From Hyphomicrobiales bacterium (lineage in GTDB: Bacteria > Pseudomonadota > Alphaproteobacteria > Rhodospirillales > JACKKN01): a DNA stretch of 64,000 nucleotides. The notes under the pieces are model-generated. The model saw only the letters and a list, made by a program, of their open reading frames with translations, searched no databases and was not told the DNA's origin. The position numbers were made by a program, and so were the translations under genes. The stretch is from positions 128,339-192,338 of the forward strand of contig JACKKN010000008.1 in NCBI GenBank assembly GCA_024236415.1, written 5' to 3'. The first letter of the stretch is position 1. Every line of letters starts with the position of its first letter. Shown one piece after another: positions 1 through 7,530 of the stretch.

Positions 1-5
1 GCCGC

Positions 6-971
6 TCAGTCCTTCTTCTTCATGCCGGCCTGCTCGAACAGCACCTTGAACTTGTCCGACTCGGCCTTGGCATAGGCGGTCAGGGCGGCGCGGCCCTTGA
101 AGGTGTCCGGCACCCGCACCTTCTTCAGCAGGGCCTTGTAGGCGGGGGTGGCGGCGGCCGTCTGGCAGGCGGCCTCGAACTCGGCCAGCTTGGCCTCGGG
201 CGTGCCCTTGGGGGCGACCATGGCGTTCCAGATCACGTGGCTCACGTCGTAGCCCAGCTCCTTCATGGTCGGCACGTCCTTCAGGTCGTCCAGGCGCGCG
301 TCGGAGAACACGGCCAGGGCACGGATGGGGTTGGACGCCAGCGGCAGGATCTGGATCGGCACCATGTCGATGTGGCCGCCCAGCAGGTTGCGCACGTTGC
401 CCATGTCGCCGCCCTTGGCCGGCAGGTGGGTCCACTTGACGCCGGCCTTCAGGCCCAGCTCGACCATGGCCAGGTGGGGCAGGGAGCCGGGGCCAGGCGA
501 GCCGTACTTCAGCTTGCCCGGGTTGGCGGCGGCGAACGTGACGGCGTCGGCCACGGACTTGAAGGGCGACTCGTCGCGCACCGCCAGGACCATGGGGCTG
601 GCCGCCGGCTCGCAGACGTAGGCGAAGGAATCGGCGTCATAGGCCAGCTTGCGCAGGTGCGGCTGCATGGTGAAGGGCGCCAGGGCCGAGAAGCCGATGG
701 TGTTGCCGTCGGGCTCGGCCTGGGCCACCAGGGTGGTGCCCAGGGTGCCGGCGGCGCCGGGCTTGTTGATGATCACGATCTCGCGGCCCAGGGTCTCGCG
801 CATGGACAGGGCCAGGGTGCGGGCGAAGGTGTCCGACGAGCCGCCGGCGCCCCAGGGCACGATCACCTTCAGCGGCTCGGCGGCGCGGGCGCCGGGCAGG
901 GCCAGGGCGGCAAACAGGGGCGCGGCCACGAGCAGCGCCCGTGCCGCGGATCGAACCCAAGTCGATTTCAT
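6..971 (-). CDS. Bug/TctC-family tripartite tricarboxylate transporter substrate-binding protein
   Basis: Periplasmic solute receptor of the Bug (TctC) family, 321 aa, which normally delivers a carboxylate to a TctAB permease. An n-region with Arg, a hydrophobic stretch and an AAEP junction near residue 30 form a Sec signal peptide. The family pattern is visible: VIVPWGAGGSSDTFAR after the signal, INKPGAAGTLGT, and GSPGPGSLPHLA near residue 160. The ATG at 971 is chosen because GGGAGA precedes it at normal spacing; a longer reading frame has no such site. No TctA or TctB gene lies in the window, so it is an orphan receptor here. It is divergent from an IclR regulator with a palindrome between them, which suggests the regulator controls it. 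The ligand cannot be read from sequence. Confidence 0.93.
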   Translation of the reverse strand: MKSTWVRSAARALLVAAPLFAALALPGARAAEPLKVIVPWGAGGSSDTFARTLALSMRETLGREIVIINKPGAAGTLGTTLVAQAEPDGNTIGFSALAPFTMQPHLRKLAYDADSFAYVCEPAASPMVLAVRDESPFKSVADAVTFAAANPGKLKYGSPGPGSLPHLAMVELGLKAGVKWTHLPAKGGDMGNVRNLLGGHIDMVPIQILPLASNPIRALAVFSDARLDDLKDVPTMKELGYDVSHVIWNAMVAPKGTPEAKLAEFEAACQTAAATPAYKALLKKVRVPDTFKGRAALTAYAKAESDKFKVLFEQAGMKKKD

Positions 972-1054
972 CGGTGGTCTCCCTCTAAACCCAATAATGG
1001 TCACCGGTGTGATGGTCACCTGTGCGGATCTGGACGATTCCCGGGCGGCAGGAA

Positions 1055-1073
1055 CGTTGATATAATATCAACG
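1055..1073. promoter_or_regulatory. Perfect inverted repeat, candidate IclR-family operator
   Basis: CGTTGATATAATATCAACG is a 9-bp inverted repeat around one central base, and it is followed at once by another CGTTGAT half-site. It lies between the divergent Bug-receptor and IclR genes, and its core contains a TATAAT-like hexamer. An operator that overlaps a promoter fits this position, but binding is inferred. Confidence 0.6.
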
Positions 1074-1160
1074 CCGTTGATTTCTTAATGACACGGTAAA
1101 TCCGGCCATGCTACCTGTCAAACAAATCCGAGCCTCCGTCCACCAGGGGTCCGCCGGGGC

Positions 1161-1949
1161 ATGAAGACCGTCCGCAACGCCATCACCATCCTCAACGCCT
1201 TCAGCGTGGAGAAGCCCGAGCGCGGCCTGGCCGACCTGAGCCGCGCCGTGGGAATCGACAAGGTGATCGTGCACCGCCAGCTCAAGACCATGAAGGAGTT
1301 GGATTTCGTGGAGCAGGACCCGGAGACCCGGCGCTACCGCCTGGGCCCGGGCGTCGCCACCCTGGCCGCCGTGCGCCGCGCCTTCATCAAGCCCCTGGAC
1401 CACGCCGTCGAGCACCTGGCGGCGGTCCACCGCGCCACCGACGAAACCGTGCACCTGGCCCAGTTGGAGGGCGACCTGATCGTCGTCACCTACGCCCGGT
1501 TCAGCCCCCAGGACCTGCGCGTGGTGCTGGAGGTGGGCGAGATGATCCCCGCCTACTGCACGGCGCCGGGGCTGCTGTTCCTGGCCCATGGCGGCGCCCC
1601 GTTCCGCGACCGCCAGTTGGCCGGGCGCCTGCGCCCCCGGGCGGCGCGGACGGTCACCGACCGGGCGTCCATCGAGGCCCTGCTGCCCGCCATCCGCGAC
1701 CAGGGCCACGTCATCGTCGACCAGACCTACAGCGACCAGGCCAAGGGCATCGCCGCCCCGGTGTTCGGCGCCCAGGGACAGATCGTGGCCGCGGCCACGG
1801 TCCTGGGGCCCAGCTTCCGCCTGGCCGGCGACCGCGAGGCCGAGGCCATCGACTTGATCAAGGCCGCCGCGGCGCGCATCTCCCGCGACCAGGGCTACGA
1901 CCCCGCCCGCCCTTTGGACACCACCGGCAAGGAAGAACAGCATGGATAA
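1161..1949 (+). CDS. IclR-family transcriptional regulator
   Basis: One-component regulator, 262 aa, the usual length for the family. Residues 1-65 form the winged helix-turn-helix (AITILNAFSVEKPERGLADLS, then DKVIVHRQLKTM). Residues 75-250 form the effector domain with the family's GVATLAA start and DQTYSDQAKGIAAPVF near the end. It is divergent from the Bug receptor and overlaps the start of the following metallo-hydrolase gene by 8 bp, so it probably controls both the receptor and the downstream catabolic genes in response to a small carboxylate or aromatic acid. That target set is inferred from gene order and from the palindrome upstream. Confidence 0.93.
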   Translation: MKTVRNAITILNAFSVEKPERGLADLSRAVGIDKVIVHRQLKTMKELDFVEQDPETRRYRLGPGVATLAAVRRAFIKPLDHAVEHLAAVHRATDETVHLAQLEGDLIVVTYARFSPQDLRVVLEVGEMIPAYCTAPGLLFLAHGGAPFRDRQLAGRLRPRAARTVTDRASIEALLPAIRDQGHVIVDQTYSDQAKGIAAPVFGAQGQIVAAATVLGPSFRLAGDREAEAIDLIKAAAARISRDQGYDPARPLDTTGKEEQHG

Positions 1950-2838
1950 ACCGGCCCCCACCACCGAGGATCAGGTCGAAACCGAGCTGTCCGTGCGCCT
2001 GCTGGGTTCGGGCGGGCCGTGGGTGGACGCCCACCGCTTCGGCCCCTCGACCCTGATCCGCTTCGGCGACGAGCGGCTGCTGTTCGACACCGGGCGCGGG
2101 GTCGGCATCCGCATGGTCCAGGCCGGCGAGGAGCCGGGGGACCTGGACACCGTCTTCATCACCCACCACCACCTGGACCACATCAGCGACCTGGCCGACG
2201 TGATGATCACGTCCTGGCTGCGCGGCCGGCGGCGCGAGATGACCATCTATGGCCCGCCCGGCACCAAGGCCATCGTCGACGCCCTGCTGAACCTGGTCTA
2301 TGCCAAGGACATCGAGTGGCGATCGGTGGGCGAGCCCACCTGGGGCGGCTGGCAGCCGGTGCGCGCCGTCGACGTGGAGCCGGGCGTGGTGGTGGCGAAC
2401 GACCGCTGGACGGTGTCCTGCGACTATGTGGTGCACGGCCACAAGCTGGGCTTCCGCAAGGAGTTCGTGAAGAACTGGAAGTGCCTGGGCTACCGCTTCG
2501 AGGACGCCGGCGGCCGCGCCATCGTGGTCAGCGGCGACACCATCGACTGCGGCGGCATCCGCCGCCTGGCCAAGGACGCCGACGTGCTGGTGCAGTGCTG
2601 TTTCGCCAACCGCGGCGAGTGCGAGGGCAACCCGCACCTGGACCGGGTAGCCGAGTTCACCCTGGCCGACACCCGCCAGGCCGCCACCATCGCCCAGGAG
2701 TGCAACGTGCGCCACCTGGTGGTCACCCACATCCGCCCCAAGTCGCGCGAGCGCATGGCCGAAATGCGGCGCGAGATCCGCCAGGTGTTCCGCCGCAAGC
2801 TGACCGTGGGCAGGGACATGGCGCTGGTCCGCCTGTAG
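1942..2838 (+). CDS. MBL-fold metallo-hydrolase (RNase Z-like group)
   Basis: Metallo-beta-lactamase-fold hydrolase, 298 aa. The metal-binding HHHLDH sits at residues 75-80 after a beta strand ending DTVFIT. Later ligands are visible as GDT (VVSGDTIDCGG) and the terminal VVTHIRPK. The fold resembles the RNase Z/arylsulfatase-type subgroup, but tRNA processing is unlikely given its place directly behind an IclR gene with an 8-bp overlap. More probably it hydrolyses a lactone or ester in the same catabolic unit; this is inferred from context. Confidence 0.88.
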   Translation: MDKPAPTTEDQVETELSVRLLGSGGPWVDAHRFGPSTLIRFGDERLLFDTGRGVGIRMVQAGEEPGDLDTVFITHHHLDHISDLADVMITSWLRGRRREMTIYGPPGTKAIVDALLNLVYAKDIEWRSVGEPTWGGWQPVRAVDVEPGVVVANDRWTVSCDYVVHGHKLGFRKEFVKNWKCLGYRFEDAGGRAIVVSGDTIDCGGIRRLAKDADVLVQCCFANRGECEGNPHLDRVAEFTLADTRQAATIAQECNVRHLVVTHIRPKSRERMAEMRREIRQVFRRKLTVGRDMALVRL

Positions 2839-2910
2839 GGGCGCCTTTCCGGTTCCCACGCCGGGCCCGACGGGGCAGACTGGAAACGGCGGAACGACGG
2901 GGAGGCGGCC

Positions 2911-3777
2911 ATGGCGGACAGGAAATTCGGATTCATCGGGCTCGGCCAGATGGGCGCGCCCATGGCGGCCAACATCGCCCGGGGCGGATTTCCCCTGGCC
3001 GTGTTCGACCGCGCCGGCACGGCCGAGCGGGCGCCGGCCGGGGCGCAGGTGCTGGACAGCGTGGCCGCCGTGGCCCGGGCCGCCGACACGGTGTTCCTGT
3101 CCCTGCCCGACGGCGCCGTGTCCCTGGCCGTGGTGGGCGAGATCGCCGACACGGACGGGCGCCGGACGGGGGTGGTGGTGGACCTGTCCACCGTCGGGCC
3201 CGAGGCGGCGCGGGCCGCCGACGCCCGCTGCCGCGCCGCCGGGGTCACCTATGTCGACGCCCCGGTCAGCGGCGGCCAGGCCGGGGCCCGGGCCGCCACC
3301 ATCACGGTCATGTGGGCCGGGCCGCGGGATGTCATGGACGGCCACATGGACGTGCTGCGGTCCTTCTGCGGCAACCCCTTCCACGTGGGCGAGGCCCCGG
3401 GCCAGGGCCAGGCCCTGAAGATCCTCAACAACTTCCTCTCGGGCACGGCCATGGCGGCGACGTCCGAGGCGGTGCTGTACGGCCTCTCCCAGGGCCTGGA
3501 CATGAAGACCCTGCTGGACGTGGTCAACGCCTCCACCGGCCAGAACACGGCCAGCCGCGACAAGTTCCCGCAGCGGGTGCTGACCGGCACCTTCGACGCC
3601 GGCTTCACCACCGCCCTGCTGGCCAAGGACCTGGGCCTGTACCTGGACAACGCCGCCGCCGCCGGCACCCCCACGGCGGTGGCCCGGGCGGTGATGGACC
3701 TGTGGCGCGCCTGCGATGCGGCCCGGCCCGGGTCCGACATCACCCGGGTCTACGAATTCATCCGCGACGGCGCATAG
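2911..3777 (+). CDS. NAD(P)-dependent oxidoreductase, 3-hydroxyisobutyrate dehydrogenase family
   Basis: Beta-hydroxyacid dehydrogenase, 288 aa, typical length. The N-terminal Rossmann motif is GFIGLGQMGAPMA. The substrate loop is DAPVSGGQAGA near residue 115, and the catalytic-lysine helix is GQGQALKILNNFLSG near residue 170. It sits 72 bp after the metallo-hydrolase and 10 bp before a methyltransferase on the same strand, so the three may be co-transcribed. Substrate could be 3-hydroxyisobutyrate, tartronate semialdehyde or a similar hydroxyacid; motifs do not decide. Confidence 0.92.
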   Translation: MADRKFGFIGLGQMGAPMAANIARGGFPLAVFDRAGTAERAPAGAQVLDSVAAVARAADTVFLSLPDGAVSLAVVGEIADTDGRRTGVVVDLSTVGPEAARAADARCRAAGVTYVDAPVSGGQAGARAATITVMWAGPRDVMDGHMDVLRSFCGNPFHVGEAPGQGQALKILNNFLSGTAMAATSEAVLYGLSQGLDMKTLLDVVNASTGQNTASRDKFPQRVLTGTFDAGFTTALLAKDLGLYLDNAAAAGTPTAVARAVMDLWRACDAARPGSDITRVYEFIRDGA

Positions 3778-3787
3778 GGGCCGGGCC

Positions 3788-4615
3788 ATGGACCACGACC
3801 GCCGCGTCGCCGGCCACTACCACGGCGAGGCCATCGCCGACACCCTGCTGGCGGCCCTGGCCGCCCAGGGGGTGGACCTGGACCGCCTGACCCCCGAGGA
3901 CCTGGCCCCGGTGGACCAGTTCCACGGCCGCGGCCTGGCGGCGACCCGCGACATGTGCGGCCTGCTGGATCCGCGGCCCGGCGAGGCGGTGCTGGACATC
4001 GGCTGCGGCATCGGCGGGCCGGCGCGCTGGGTGGCGCGGACCCACGGCTGCCGGGTGACGGCGGTGGACCTGACCCCGGCCTACTGCGACGCCGCCCGGG
4101 CCCTGAACCGGGCCACGGGGCTGGACGACGCGGTCGCGGTCCACTGCGCCAGCGCCACGGACCTGCCCTTCGCCGACGGCGCCTTCGACGCCGCCTATTC
4201 CCAGTTCGTGGTCATGAACGTGGCCGACAAGGCGGCCTTCCACCGCGAGGCGTTCCGCGTGCTGAAGCCGGGCGGGCGGCTGGTGGTGTCGGTGGTGGCG
4301 CGCGGCCCGGCCGGCGAGCCCGACTACCCGGTGCCCTGGGCCGAGGGGCCCGAGACCAGCTTCCTGTCCACCCCCGACGAGGCGCGCGCCCAGGCCGCCG
4401 CCGCCGGGTTCCAGGTGCTGGCCTGCCACGACATGACCGGGGTCTACGCCGCCGCCTACGCCGAGATGCGGGACCTGGTGAAGCGCCACGGTCCGCCGGC
4501 CCTGGGGGTGCACCTGTTCATGGGCCCGCGCATGAAGGCGATGCAGCGCAACCTGGCCGGCGCCGTGGCCGCGGGCCGCGCGGCGCCGCTGGAGCTGCTG
4601 TGCCGCCGGCCCTGA
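3788..4615 (+). CDS. Class I SAM-dependent methyltransferase
   Basis: Methyltransferase of the UbiE/Coq5-like group, 275 aa. Motif I is VLDIGCGIGGPARWVA around residue 70, followed by the acidic TAVDLTP and post-motif DLPFADGAFDAAYSQFV. The ATG at 3788 gives a normal N-terminus; an upstream in-frame start would overlap the previous gene. It lies 10 bp after the dehydrogenase and is convergent with the enoyl-CoA hydratase. The substrate is not identifiable. Confidence 0.9.
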   Translation: MDHDRRVAGHYHGEAIADTLLAALAAQGVDLDRLTPEDLAPVDQFHGRGLAATRDMCGLLDPRPGEAVLDIGCGIGGPARWVARTHGCRVTAVDLTPAYCDAARALNRATGLDDAVAVHCASATDLPFADGAFDAAYSQFVVMNVADKAAFHREAFRVLKPGGRLVVSVVARGPAGEPDYPVPWAEGPETSFLSTPDEARAQAAAAGFQVLACHDMTGVYAAAYAEMRDLVKRHGPPALGVHLFMGPRMKAMQRNLAGAVAAGRAAPLELLCRRP

Positions 4616-4638
4616 CGGGAACGCTCATTCGCCCCCGT

Positions 4639-5436
4639 TCATTCGCCCGTGAAGTCGGCCCGCCGCTTCTCGACGAAGGCGGTGACCCCCTCGCGGAAGT
4701 CGCGCCGCACGGCGCAGGACGCGAAGGTCTCGGCCTCCATCTGCAGCTGGCTCTCGAACTCGTTCTCCAGGCTGCGGTACATCAGCCGCTTGCCCTGGCC
4801 GTAGGCGAAGGTGGGGCCCTTGGCCAGGCGGCCGGCCAGCTTGGCACAGGCGTCGTCCAGCTCGGCCCCGGGCACGACGAAGTTGACCAGCCCCATGTCG
4901 GCCATCTGCTGCGCCGTATAGCGGTCGCCCAGCAGCATCATCTCCATGGCCCGCTTGACCCCCACGGCACGCGGCAGGTGGAAGCTGGACGAGCCGTCGG
5001 GCGTGGTGCCGATGTGACAGTAGGCCAGGGTGAAGAAGGCCTCCTCCTCGGCCATGATCAGGTCGCAGGCGGCGGCCATGGACACGCCGGCCCCGGCCAC
5101 GGCGCCGCGCACCTTTGCGACGATGGGCTTGGGCATGCGCCGCATGGCGAACATGATGTTGTGCAGGTTGTGGATGCGGTGGATGAAGTAGGATGCCAGG
5201 TCGTCGGCCTCCTCGCCGCTGAACAGCCCGTGCATGCCCTTGACGTCGCCGCCCGACATGAAGTGCTCGCCGGCGCCGGTCAGCACCACGCAGCGGACCG
5301 AGTCGTCGCGCTCGATGCGGTGCAGGGCCTTGTCCATCAGCGTGCGCATCTCCAGGGAGAGGGCGTTGCGCGTATCCGGTCGGTTCATGGTCAGGGTCGC
5401 GACCCCGCCCTCGACGCTCACTTCCAGTTCGGCCAC
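4639..5436 (-). CDS. Enoyl-CoA hydratase/isomerase family protein
   Basis: Crotonase-fold enzyme, 265 aa. The oxyanion-hole segments are GEHFMSGGDVKGM near residue 60 and VRGAVAGAGVSMAAACDLIMA near residue 110. The usual second catalytic Glu position reads TLAYCHIGTTPDGSSSF, where Asp takes part of the site, so dehydration, isomerisation or thioester hydrolysis are all possible. It has its own promoter region containing a TAGCAT/ATGCTA inverted repeat. Its 3' end is convergent with the methyltransferase and separated by only 23 bp. Confidence 0.92.
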   Translation of the reverse strand: MAELEVSVEGGVATLTMNRPDTRNALSLEMRTLMDKALHRIERDDSVRCVVLTGAGEHFMSGGDVKGMHGLFSGEEADDLASYFIHRIHNLHNIMFAMRRMPKPIVAKVRGAVAGAGVSMAAACDLIMAEEEAFFTLAYCHIGTTPDGSSSFHLPRAVGVKRAMEMMLLGDRYTAQQMADMGLVNFVVPGAELDDACAKLAGRLAKGPTFAYGQGKRLMYRSLENEFESQLQMEAETFASCAVRRDFREGVTAFVEKRRADFTGE

Positions 5437-5466
5437 GGGCTTCCTCCTCCTCGGCGGTTATTTGAT

Positions 5467-5487
5467 TAGCATGCGAACGATATGCTA
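5467..5487. promoter_or_regulatory. Inverted repeat upstream of the enoyl-CoA hydratase gene
   Basis: TAGCAT and ATGCTA flank a 9-bp spacer 31 bp upstream of the hydratase start. The spacing suits a dimeric TetR- or MarR-type repressor, but no such gene is adjacent. Confidence 0.4.
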
Positions 5488-5575
5488 GCCGCAAACGGGG
5501 CGGTTGTCACCGGTCGACGGAAACGCCGGACAAGGTGTTGGTGGGATTTACCGTCCCGTCGGCCCCGTGCGCGCT

Positions 5576-5660
5576 ACTCCCACTCGATGGTCCCGGGCGG
5601 CTTCGACGTGATGTCGCAGGCCACCCGGTTGATGCCGCGCACTTCGTCGATTTCGATGAT
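5576..5660 (-). repeat. Partial duplicate of the guaA 3' end (att-like end, distal copy)
   Basis: Read on the minus strand it encodes EVRGINRVACDITSKPPG followed by TIEWE and a TAG stop at 5574, against VRGINRVVYDITSKPPG and TIEWE in intact guaA. Positions 5576-5600 equal 7533-7557 exactly. Beyond that the match continues to about 5660 with mostly third-position changes, which suggests guaA sequence from a different host carried on the element arm. It is not part of a functional gene. Confidence 0.85.
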
Positions 5661-5724
5661 CCAGGTGATCAACCAGGTATCACCGCTTGCCTGGCAGCGG
5701 CGCGGGCTCTTGTCAGCATTGAAC

Positions 5725-5756
5725 GTATTGACAATGTCAATACAAATGAGTATATC
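5725..5756 (+). promoter_or_regulatory. Toxin-antitoxin promoter with overlapping palindromic operator
   Basis: A -35 hexamer TTGACA (5728-5733) is followed after 17 bp by a -10 TATATC (5751-5756). The -35 is embedded in GTATTGACAATGTCAATAC (5725-5743), an 8-bp perfect inverted repeat around AAT. Autorepression by the ribbon-helix-helix antitoxin, alone or with the toxin, is the known mode for such operons and fits this geometry. Confidence 0.75.
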
Positions 5757-5808
5757 CTCGGCCATGCCAGCACGCCGCTCTACACCCCTTGAAAGTCCGG
5801 AAATCCCG

Positions 5809-6105
5809 ATGGATACCATCGCGGAACGCGCTGTGGCGGCCGATACGAAGGGCAGCATCAACCTCCGAATCGAGGCCGGTATCCGACAGATCATCGACGA
5901 AGCCGCGGCGATCTTGGGTAAGACCCGCACGGAGTTCATGGTCGAGAGCGCCCGGCGTCAGGCGATTGACGTGCTGCTGGATCAACGTCTCTTCGTGCTA
6001 GATCCCGAACGCTATGACGCCTTCGTGCAGGCGCTCGACAATCCTCCTGCACCGGGGCCCAAGCTGCGTTCGCTGCTGCGCCGAGTTCCGGCATGGCAGA
6101 AATAG
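5809..6105 (+). CDS. DUF1778-type ribbon-helix-helix antitoxin (TacA-like)
   Basis: Antitoxin of a TacAT-type pair, 98 aa from the ATG at 5809. The N-terminal segment DTKGSINLRIEAGIRQIIDEAA, then ILGKTRTEFMVESARRQA, is the DUF1778 ribbon-helix-helix DNA-binding region. The C-terminal part (LFVLDPERYDAFVQALDNPP) is the usual toxin-clamping tail. An earlier in-frame ATG at 5764 lies at the expected transcription start, so a leaderless longer form is possible; GGAAAT before 5809 favours the shorter one. It overlaps the toxin gene by 13 bp, as such pairs usually do. Its G+C is below that of the surrounding chromosome. Confidence 0.88.
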   Translation: MDTIAERAVAADTKGSINLRIEAGIRQIIDEAAAILGKTRTEFMVESARRQAIDVLLDQRLFVLDPERYDAFVQALDNPPAPGPKLRSLLRRVPAWQK

Positions 6106-6623
6106 GGGACGGACCGGAACGTTCCGGACCTTCCCTTTCGGCCCCGGTTCCGCTGACCGCCGAGCATGACCTGACCGCCTTCGATTGCGGCGAACCGGTG
6201 TTGGACGACTGGTTGCGGCAGCGGGCCCTGAAAAACGAAAGCCGCTTCTCGCGCACCTTTGTGGTGTGCGAAGGCAATCGGGTGGTCGCCTATTTCTGCA
6301 TTTCAGCCGGCGCGGTGAAACGCGCCGACGCGCCGGGTCGGATTCGCCGCAACGCACCCGATACGATCCCGGTATCGGTGATCGGACGGCTCGCGGTGAG
6401 CCGCGACCATGCCGGACTGGGGCTTGGCGCCGATATCCTCGCCGACGCCCTGCGCCGGATCGCCGTCGCGTCCCAAAGCATCGGCATCGGCGCGGTCATG
6501 GTCCATGCCAAGAACGACGCGGCGAAGCGCTTTTACCTGAAATACGCCGAGTTCATCGAGTTTCCGGCCGACAGCCGGATCCTGTTTCTGCCGATCGAAA
6601 CGGTGGTTGCGGCGTTTGGCTGA
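6093..6623 (+). CDS. GNAT-family toxin, TacT-like tRNA acetyltransferase
   Basis: Toxin partner, 176 aa. The family signature is visible: FDCGEPVLDDWLRQRAL near residue 30, SRTFVV, the acetyl-CoA loop VIGRLAVSRDHAGLGLGADI, and FYLKYAEF near the end with the catalytic-type tyrosine. Characterised members acetylate the amino group of aminoacyl-tRNA and stop translation; that activity is inferred here. The first 20 residues (EIGDGPERSGPSLSAPVP) look like a linker, so an internal start is conceivable. It is translationally coupled to the antitoxin. Confidence 0.88.
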   Translation: MAEIGDGPERSGPSLSAPVPLTAEHDLTAFDCGEPVLDDWLRQRALKNESRFSRTFVVCEGNRVVAYFCISAGAVKRADAPGRIRRNAPDTIPVSVIGRLAVSRDHAGLGLGADILADALRRIAVASQSIGIGAVMVHAKNDAAKRFYLKYAEFIEFPADSRILFLPIETVVAAFG

Positions 6624-6718
6624 TTTCGATCGTATTGGCGATACGTCATATTCAACACTTGGCAATTCGATACCCGTTTAACAGTTCGCGGTGGTGCAGC
6701 GACGAAATTCGCGTTGCC

Positions 6719-7360
6719 TCAAACATGTCCGAATAGTCTGACGAGCAGGTCTCGTTGCTTCTTCGTAAGATAGCGGCCTTGTGACATGGCCGGCATCCGT
6801 CGTCGCTTTACGGCGGCACGGCCCAAGGTTGAAATTAAGATGTTCTTCCCGAAATCGAAGAGATTGATGAAATCGGACTTGCGATGTGGGGGAATGCCAT
6901 GGGCTTCCACCATTGGCCAGACGTCTGTGCCTTGCAAAGGGAGCCGATTGCGCCAACATGAATCGATCACCCCAATCAGCGAATCGCCAACCGATTTTTG
7001 GTCTTTCGCTGCTGCCAAAACGGCAAGGGAATCTATGAGGCTTTGGTGCAGGAGAGCATTGTCTTCAATTGAGACTGGCGGCATCCAAGGAGGGACAGAA
7101 AACCGATTAACGTCCAAAAAAAGCTCGCGTCCAGGCGTCACAATTCGCAATGTGCCTTCTTTGGCATAAGGCATTTTGACCAAGAATTTGTCGAAAGGGC
7201 ATGTGTCCCACTGGTCTGCCACAACCAGACCTGAATGCCCGACGTCGATTCCGTTCAGAAACAAGATCGATGTTCCAACTGGTGGCCAAAGATTGAGCCT
7301 TGCCAAACAATAGGGACACGCATTCTGCGGTTCGGAATGAGGAATAGAGACGTTGGTCAA
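6719..7360 (-). CDS. Island protein of unknown function with N-terminal CPYC
   Basis: Not recognised. The frame is open for 213 codons from a TTG at 7360; no convincing ribosome site precedes it, so the start is uncertain. Visible features are CPYC at residues 15-18 (possible zinc or redox site), a region rich in hydrophobic residues (SILFLNGIDVGHSGLVV), a DCNS-poor middle, and a basic C-terminus (GRAAVKRRRMPAM, then SQGRYLTKKQRDLLVRLFG). Codon use is AT-richer than neighbouring core genes. It faces the toxin-antitoxin pair tail to tail inside the guaA island. Confidence 0.6.
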   Translation of the reverse strand: MTNVSIPHSEPQNACPYCLARLNLWPPVGTSILFLNGIDVGHSGLVVADQWDTCPFDKFLVKMPYAKEGTLRIVTPGRELFLDVNRFSVPPWMPPVSIEDNALLHQSLIDSLAVLAAAKDQKSVGDSLIGVIDSCWRNRLPLQGTDVWPMVEAHGIPPHRKSDFINLFDFGKNILISTLGRAAVKRRRMPAMSQGRYLTKKQRDLLVRLFGHV

Positions 7361-7530
7361 CTGGATTGCTCTGCCGCACGTTCGTCTGCAATTCTAGATG
7401 ATTCGTGCAAAGCGAAACACCACTGTGCACGGTGCTACGCTGTTACAGCCGTTCCGATTGAAGAACCGGAGACGACCAGTCAGTCAGATACTCGAAATGC
7501 CAAAAAAAAATGTTCGTCAGCCGCGCGGAC

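Noticed and set aside
5574..5939. Small minus-strand frame ending in guaA-like residues
   Set aside because: Its only recognisable part is the duplicated guaA tail, and the rest is antisense to the antitoxin gene.
7502..7510. Terminator of guaA at the T run
   Set aside because: A T run is present on the minus strand but no convincing stem precedes it, so it is mentioned only in the guaA entry.
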